The position numbers and the translations under genes are program-made. Below the pieces are notes generated by a model. That model was not told the origin of the DNA, did no database searches, and saw only the letters and a list, made by a program, of their open reading frames with translations. Shown here one piece after another: positions 57,306 to 64,000 of a DNA stretch of 64,000 nucleotides. Source of the stretch: Nomascus leucogenys (lineage: Eukaryota; Chordata; Mammalia; Primates; Hylobatidae); contig NC_044398.1 in assembly GCF_006542625.1 (NCBI RefSeq), positions 71,141,883 through 71,205,882 of the forward strand, read 5' to 3'. Numbering within the stretch: position 1 is the stretch's first letter; every line of letters starts with the position of its first letter.

Positions 57306-59195
57306 TTTTTTGATTGCCATGCATGTTGAATTACTCGTGCAATTGATTTCTCTTTGTGAAAGCAGATGAGCAAGAGTTCACTGCATTTTAAAGTTGTTAC
57401 CTAAAAGGTCAAATGTATTCCTTTTCTGACACTATTTCCCTTTGGGGTTTAAGCAAACATTTATCTTAGGTTGCACATTACTGTGTTCAGGATACAGTTA
57501 TTATATTTATCAGATTGTTGCCAGCTACTCTGCATTTTTTTCCTGGCTCTGAAATCACTTGCATATTCTAGGCCTGTGCTCTGAAATTTTTTGAAGTACT
57601 ATTGTTGGCATTTAGAGCATTCTGTGCTGCAAGTGTCTTCACCCCAGAATGCGATGTGCACCAGTGAACAGAGGTCAGGCAAGGCAAAAAGCTGTTTGTC
57701 ATCTGCCAAACAATCAGATAAAAGTATATTCCTATTTTCAGATTTAAAATGTAAACATACATCTCTAGTCCCAACCAGTCTCTTTATTTTAGAATGTTAA
57801 TGTAGAAATGTCCCCTTGCCGGCAGCTAGCCCAATCTTCTTTTCACAGTCACCCGTTCCAGAGGTTATGTTTATAGCTAGAACCAGTGTATTTTGGCTTT
57901 TGCCTTTATTTATTCTTTATGAGAACTGGGAACTATGGTGACCCAGCAAAAGCCTGGGTGACCATGGAAGTAGTCTGTATTAGCGCCTGGACTCCAGAGA
58001 AAAGGGAAAATGTGATCCTCATTAAGCCCTGGTTGACAGAGATCATGCCTTTAAATGGTCAGTCTCAAAGATCATTCAGTTGTCACAAGTGCAGATTTAC
58101 CAGTTGGCAGTTCAGATTGTTACTGTACAGTGAGTGTGAGGGTCTTTAGAACTGGTTTTAGTAATGTAGCATATATACAGGAATCTTAGGGGATGTGTCA
58201 TACTGTTTTCAATAGTCAGGGATAGCATATTGGTTAATCCCAGGCACTTCTGACACATATGGTTCTGATTGTGTAGGCAGAATGGGCATGGCAAGGAGGG
58301 AACCTTATCAGCTCTTTAAACTAAGTCTGGGTTACATTATACAGACCAGCCAATTCTTTGCCCTCCTATTCCCATTTTCTCATTCCCCAGCTTATTCATT
58401 CTTACCATTTTAATGTGATCAGAGTAGACACTGCTCATCTACTATTTGTTAGAGATTCATGGTCTGGTTCAGAAACTGAAACTTGGAATAAAACTCTTCC
58501 AAGCTCTGCTGTCAACAACAGACCTCAGCTCTTGGATCCTTTTATTGGATCTTACTATTTAGTATGGACCACTTTTCTTTTTGAGGTATCAACTCTTTAA
58601 TTTAGGTCTTTTATATGTAAAACCATTGATTTTGTTTTCAGGTTAGTTTTCTGCCTTAGCTGTTTTCTTTCTTAGCATTTTAAAAGTGTGAAGTCAATCT
58701 ATTTTATTAAAAGTTCAATACATCTAAATTCACAAGTAAGAGATGTTATGTAATGTCTGGATAGTGTAATGATTATTTATTTCTGGTTTCCTCTTCTTTC
58801 TTTTTAAAAAATACTTAAAAGCCTATGTGAAGATTACTTACAATTCTTCATATAACTAATGAGGTCTTCTGCAGCAAAAGGCCAACCAGTTTACATAATA
58901 TAATCTTTTTATTTTAGATGAGAATGTTGCTATTTCCTGAACCTACTTCTACTCAACACCTATTTGTCTTTTAGTTACCATCATCCTTTGCCTTAGGTAT
59001 CCCACCTTTCTATTTTGTTAACTTTTTTCTCTGACTGTCGTGTCATATCACCACATCTCTTCTGATTAGTTCCTTTGGCTGCTTTTTTAAACTTAGTTTT
59101 ATATAGACTCCTTGAGAGCATTCATTATGCTTATCAACCACTTGAACTCAGAGTTATTGATATGGGCGGTAGGCTGTTTACTCTTAGCAGCCATC
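57306..59195. other. Single-copy sequence, 1.9 kb
   Basis: No transposon or confident exon. Several frames of 60-87 codons occur on both strands (for example 57886-58149) without splice-site or codon-bias support. GC content is somewhat higher at 57590-58150 than around it. Confidence 0.45.
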
Positions 59196-59348
59196 AAATC
59201 ATTATTGTTTTCTTTTTTTAAATTATTATACTTTGAGTTCTGAGATACATGTGCAGAACATGCAGGTTTGTTACATAGGTATACACGTGCCATGGTGGTT
59301 TGCAACTCATCGTCTACATTAGACATTTCTCCTAATGCTATTCCTCTC

Positions 59349-60745
59349 CTAGTCCCCCACCCCCTGACAGGCCCTGGTGTGTGATGTTCTCCTGTGTCCA
59401 TGTGTTTTCATTGTTCGACTCTCACTTATGAGTGAGAACATGTGGTGTTTGGTTTTCTGTTTGTGTGTTAGTTTGCTGAGATTGATGATTTCCAGCTTCA
59501 TCCATGTCCCTGCAAAGGACATGAACTCATCCTTTTTATGGCTGCATAGTATTCCATGATATATAAAATGGTACCACATTTTCTGTATCCAGTCCATCAT
59601 TGATGGGCATTTGGGTTGGTTCCAAGTCTTTGCTATTGTGGATAGTGCTGCAGTAAACATACATGTGCATGTGTCTTTATAGTAGAATGATTTATAATCC
59701 TTTGAGTATATACACAGTAATGGGATTGCTGGGTCAAATGGCATTTCTAGTTCTACATCCTTGAGGAATCACCACACTGTCTTCCACAATTGTTGAACTA
59801 ATTTATACTCTCATCAACAGTGTAAAAGCATTTCTGTTTCTCTACATCCTCTCCAGCATCTGTTATTTCCTGACTTTTTAATGATCGCCATTCTAACTGG
59901 CATGAGATGGTATCTCACTGTGGTTTTGATTTGCATTTCTCTAATGACCAGTGATGATGAACTTTTTTTATATATGTTTGTTGGCTGCATAAATGTCTTC
60001 TTTTGAGAAGTGTCTGTTCATATCCTTTGCCCACTTTTTGATGAGGTTATTGTTTTTTTCTTGTAAATTTGTTTCAGTTCCTTGTAGATTCTGGTTATTA
60101 GACCTTTGTCAGATGGATAGATTGGAAAAATTTTCTCCCATTCTGTAGGTTGCCTGTCATGCTGATGATAGTTTTCTTTGCTGTGCAGAAGCTCTTTAGT
60201 TTAATTAGATCCCATTTGTCAATTTTGGCTTTTGTTGCCATTGCTTTTGATGTTTTAGTCATAAAGTCACTGCCCATGCCTATGTCTTGAATGGTATTGC
60301 CTAGGTTTTCTTCTAGGGTTTTTATGGTTTTAGGTCTTATGTTTAAGTCTTTAATCCATCTTGAGTTAATTTTTGTATAAGGTGTAAGGAAGGGGTCCAG
60401 TTTCAGTTTTCTGCATATGGCTAGCCAGTTTTCCCAACACGATTTATTAAATAGGGAATCCTTTCCCCATTTCTTTTTTTTGTCAGGTTTGTCAAAGATA
60501 AGATGGTTGTAGATGTGTGGTATTATTTCTGAGGCCTCTGTTCTGTTCCATTGGTCTATATATCTGTTTTGGTACCAGTACCATGATGTTTTGGTTGCTG
60601 TAGCTTTGTAGTATAGTTTGAAGTCAGGTAGCGTGATGCCTCCAGCTTTGTTCTTTTTGCTTAGGATTGTCTTGGCTATACGGGCTCTTTTTTGGTTCCA
60701 TATGAACTTTAAGGTAGTTTTTTCCAATTCTATGAAGAAAGTCAA
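59349..60745 (-). pseudogene. L1 ORF2p C-terminal fragments (element G)
   Basis: Frames at 60098-60745 (215 codons, '[20 protein letters not shown]' onward) and 59349-59744 (131 codons, 'DPAIPLLCIYSKDYKSFYYK') belong to the C-terminal part of L1 ORF2p, split by frameshifts in the cysteine-rich region. The protein is not intact. Confidence 0.82.
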
Positions 60746-60780
60746 TCGTAGCTTGATGGGGATAGCATTGAATCTGTAAA

Positions 60781-60959
60781 TTTTGGGGCACTACTGCCCA
60801 TTAATGGGATTACTCAATCAAATGGTATTTCTGGTTCTAGATCCTTGAGGAATTGCCATACTGTCTTCCACAATGGCTGAACTAATTTACGCTCCCACCA
60901 ACAGTGTAAAAGCATTCCTATTTCTCCACATCCTCTCCACCATCTCTTTTTTCTCATTA
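60781..60959 (-). repeat. 179-bp foreign L1 patch within element G
   Basis: This segment is the ORF2 part that normally lies about 1 kb further toward the 3' end ('gttctagatccttgaggaat', 'ccaacagtgtaaaagcattc'). It is bounded by TTTTGGG at 60781-60787 and 60960-60966. It differs at many positions from the homologous segment of this same element (about 59715-59870), so it came from another L1 copy. Confidence 0.9.
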
Positions 60960-61227
60960 TTTTGGGCAGTATGGCCATTTTCATGATATTGAGTCTTCCT
61001 GTCCATGAGCATGCAATGTTTTTCCATTTGTTTGTGTCCTCTCTTATTTCCTTGAGTAGTAGTTGTAGTTCTCCTTGAAGAGTTCCTTCACATCCCTAGT
61101 AAGTTGTATTCCTAGGTATTTTATTCTGTTTGTAGCAATTGTGAATGGGAGTTCACTCATGATTTGGCTCTCTGTTTGTCTATTATTGGTGTATAGGAAT
61201 GCTTGATCCAATCACTATTATGTTTTC

Positions 61228-62234
61228 ACATAGATGACTTAAAAAAGTTGGGCTTACATAGGTTTTATTTGAACATTAATTATTACACTATGTGAAGACA
61301 GTGATGTGAAATTTTTTATGCCATCTGTGTATGGCAATACCTAATTTAGTACAGTAATAACATAGATATTAAAGACATCATTTCAAGTAGGGGCTTTATT
61401 ACATATCATCCCTCATGGTATAAATGTTTCATCTTATTCCACATGAAACCTATTTTGTGATACAGATTTAGTTTTTATTAAAGAATTGTTTACGTTTTCA
61501 TTTAATGGAAGCTGTAATTAGTAAATCTAGAACTACTTAAGACACTAGTTTATGATAAGATTGAAAACATGTATACATACAAATTCATTTATTTCAGTGT
61601 TTGTTCAGCAAAAATTCATGTTGTTTTGGCTATGGTAATGTTAAACTCTCCTAGGTAGAATATTTTTTCTTGGAAAGTGTTTTGGTTCAAATATATTTTT
61701 AAAAGTCCAAACAGGGATAAACCAAAGCTGTACTAAGATGACTACTTAGAAGGAGTTATAACTTCAAGCAAAAAAAAGTTATAGGGAGAAGTTAGGCAAA
61801 CAAAAGAGATGCTTTTATAGTTGACTCTCTTGGGAAAACCTATACATAAATAAATACAACCTGTTTCATTTAATAAATCAATAGCTGAAGTTATTTTTAT
61901 ATCAGAAGGAGAACTAGACATCTGTGACTTACGGCCTAATTCTGATCATCAGGGAGAAAATTGACTGGTAAAGTAGAATCTTGAGAGAAATCAGTATATA
62001 ATTTCTGAGTTTATTATAGCCAAGGAAGACAGTGCTATAGGGATTTGGATGCATATTCTAATTTAGACATTAGAAGAGGAGACTTCAAAAAGTTTTGCAG
62101 AAAAAAAGTAGGTGTTTATATTTCAAGAGGAATGGAAAGATCTTTTTGTAAACAAATATGGGCAATATACCTGTTAGCGATCTTGACGAGCAGGAGATGG
62201 AGAAATGGCTACAGGGAGTGCTTTGACTAACTAG
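61228..62234. other. Single-copy sequence
   Basis: No repeat or gene features recognised. The small frame 62045-62230 is unsupported. Confidence 0.4.
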
Positions 62235-62522
62235 TACAGTTATGTGTCACTTAAGGGGATAAATTCTGAGAAATGTGTTGTTAGGAAATTTTGTCAGATT
62301 GTACTTACACAAACCAAATGCACCTAGGCTATAGGGTATAGCCTGTTGCCCCTGTACAGCATGATACTGTCAGAATGCTGTAGGCACTTGTAACACAATG
62401 GTATTTGCGTATCTAAACATAGAAAAGGTACAGTAAAAATGCAGTATTATAATCTTACAGGACCACTGTCATAGATGTGGTCCGTCATTGACCAAAATGT
62501 TGGTGTGTGGTTCATGACTGTA
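62235..62522 (+). mobile_element. Tigger-like DNA transposon (non-autonomous)
   Basis: Begins TA|CAGTTATGTGTCAC at 62235 and ends CATGACTG|TA at 62522, giving TA target duplications and matching CAGT.ATG terminal inverted repeats. Interior words 'tacttacacaaacc', 'gcacctaggctatagggta' and 'aacatagaaaaggtacagta' fit a pogo/Tigger-family MITE. It has no transposase coding sequence. Strand is nominal. Confidence 0.75.
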
Positions 62523-63009
62523 TTTTAAGTATACAAAAATGTCTGTAACCATAGCCATAAAGAAATGTGATGGCAGCAAGATAGGGAGCTTGAATCATTA
62601 AACACACACCATATATTTTTGATACATTATATATGTAATAATTGCCAAAGGGATTTAAAAACAAAATTCAACAAAACAGCATGTTCAAACTATGAAAGGA
62701 ACACAAAGCCAAGGACAGTTGCTCAAATTAGTAAAATATAATACCAGAAAGACTAAATCTCAGAAAGAGATGAGATATGTAAAAGTCTCAAATGACACAA
62801 AATAGCTGTCTACTTTTATATGTGAATTCATGTATGTGTACATATTTGGGTTTTTTTAGGTAGGCAAATATATATATGTGTGTGTGTGTGTAACAAATAA
62901 GTTCTCTTTTGTTAACATTCCTCTGTCTAAATAGGAATATTAAATATCCACGTGGAGCTAAAACATTGGTAATATAAACATCTCAAAAGCTTAACCCACT
63001 GCTTGAGAA
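62523..63009. other. Single-copy sequence with a TA/TG microsatellite
   Basis: Apart from (TA)n(TG)n at about 62868-62891 I recognise nothing here. Confidence 0.45.
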
Positions 63010-63020
63010 GATAGTGTATT

Positions 63021-63324
63021 TTTTTTTTTTTTTTTTTTTTTTTGAGACAGAGTCTCACTCTATCACCCATGTTGGAGTGCAGTGGCGTGATCTCAGCTTA
63101 CTGCAACCTCTGAACCCCGGGCTCAAGTGATTCTTTCACCTCAGCCTCCCAAGTAGCTGGGATTACAGGCATGCTCCACCATGCCCAGCTAATTTTCGTA
63201 GTTTTAGTAGAGATGGGGTTCACCATGTTGGCCAGGTTGGTCTTAAATTCCTGACCTCAAGTGATCCATCCGCCTCAGCCTCCCAAAGTACTGGGATTAC
63301 AGGCGTGAGCCACTGCACCCAGCC
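63021..63324 (-). mobile_element. AluS-like SINE, minus strand
   Basis: Full Alu in reverse orientation after a T tract at 63019-63042, ending 'ctgcacccagcc'. The target-site duplication GATAGTGTATTTTT is at 63010-63023 (merging with the T tract) and 63325-63338. Confidence 0.94.
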
Positions 63325-63362
63325 GATAGTGTATTTTTAATGGATGGCAGAGAACAAGACAA

Positions 63363-63400
63363 CTCTCTTTCTTTCTCTCTCTCTCTTTTTTTTTTTTTTT
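63363..63400. repeat. (CT)n then T tract
   Basis: 'ctctttctttctctctctct' followed by 15 or so T. No retroelement body adjoins it. Confidence 0.9.
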
Positions 63401-64000
63401 GGTAAAGGGCTTTTAAAACAATATTTAAAAAACAAAACCAAGAGGGTATTAAACATAAAGGAAATATCCAGCAAAACTGAAAATGGCTCAAGCTTCTGGA
63501 AACACCGTTTTTTATACCTTGTTCTTTAAACCACAGAGCAGTCTCTTCTGTCCTTCTCTTCCCCACTACACCAAAAAAGATGAGACACAAATCTGTGCCA
63601 GGGGACTCAATCTAGAGGTAGCACTCCTCCTCATCATCACTTCATTTTATAATTATTCTTAGACTTACTGAATGCTAAACAAGTAAAAAGAATGTTTTAG
63701 TTTTTTCTCAATTTGTCAATAATGAATTATTGTTAAGATATTTATTTTCATTTATCATATAGCCTAGAGCATATGATGAGTCTACATTCTATCTTGAAAT
63801 AGCAAAAATTTTCATAAGCTGTAATAGCTAAAGAGAAGTTAAAATCCGTCATACTATTTAAAATGTTGAATTATTATAGAGGATACTTGCATGCTGTATT
63901 AGATAAATAATAAATAAACCACAAAACTCAGCAGTTTAACACAAGTGTGTGTTTATTTTTTAATCGAGTAGCTCTCATTTATCTTATTGAAATCACTTGG
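63401..64000. other. Single-copy sequence to window end
   Basis: No recognised repeat or gene. Minus-strand frame 63297-63590 overlaps the Alu and the CT tract and is not a gene. Confidence 0.4.

Larger units (their letters stand above)
59196..61227 (-). mobile_element. Element G: 5'-truncated L1, minus strand
   Basis: The T-rich tail starts at about 59213 and the 3' UTR and C-terminal half of ORF2 run to about 61205. The flanking words AAATCATTATTGTTTTC (59196-59212) and AATCACTATTATGTTTTC (61210-61227) are a decayed target-site duplication (one substitution, one indel). It is more diverged than elements C, E and F, suggesting an older L1PA or L1PB. A foreign L1 patch lies at 60781-60959. 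Confidence 0.88.

Noticed and set aside
1..64000. tRNA, rRNA, CRISPR array or bacterial operon features
   Set aside because: None found. The sequence is mammalian repeat-rich DNA; tandem similarity is due to Alu and L1 copies.

Overview
This is primate, most likely human, genomic DNA: AT-rich, with no host coding gene I can support, and packed with Alu SINEs (including an AluY-like copy) and primate L1 LINEs, over older MIR, L2, L1M, MaLR and Tigger relics. It reads as intergenic or deep intronic sequence. All identifications come from reading the sequence against remembered family features; no search was run, so subfamily names are approximate.

Layout. 1-1.2 kb: unfeatured sequence, then an AluJ. 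1.54-15.23 kb: one old full-length plus-strand L1 (element A) stretched to 13.7 kb by nested insertions, and still bounded by an 18-bp target-site duplication with one mismatch. Inside it are two Alus, an MST/THE1-type LTR, a THE1 LTR that is itself split by a 3.3-kb minus-strand young L1 (element C), and a 4.4-kb plus-strand L1 (element B). Element B in turn carries an Alu, a short L1 with an apparent 3' transduction, and a nearly perfect internal 234-bp duplication. 15.9-21.8 kb: a second old full-length L1 on the minus strand (element D), split in ORF1 by a 1.6-kb GC-rich ERV1-type LTR. 22.0-26.2 kb: a young minus-strand L1 (element E) with a reverse-transcriptase deletion and a small L1 fragment inserted in its ORF1. 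26.2-34.3 kb: mainly single-copy sequence with AluY, L1M and AluJ. 34.3-36.1 kb: minus-strand L1 (element F). 36.1-47.4 kb: MIR, L2, MLT1-like LTRs, Alus, a perfect 27-bp-arm hairpin and a 27-T tract. 47.9-52.2 kb: an old minus-strand L1M/HAL1-like element broken by Alus, a 44-bp alternating purine-pyrimidine tract and LTRs. 52.5-59.2 kb: MIR, L2, L1ME and long single-copy stretches. 59.2-61.2 kb: minus-strand L1 (element G) with a 179-bp foreign L1 patch. 61.2-64 kb: single-copy sequence, a Tigger-like DNA transposon and an AluS.

No genes work together here. The biology is transposon stratigraphy: the nesting gives a clear relative order of insertions (elements A and D are oldest, then LTRs and element B, then elements C and E and the AluS/Y copies). 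Several junctions record unusual mutation: template-switch-like patches, an internal duplication, a perfect fold-back and possible 3' transductions. Open reading frames longer than 200 codons are L1 ORF2 remnants, and none encodes a complete protein.
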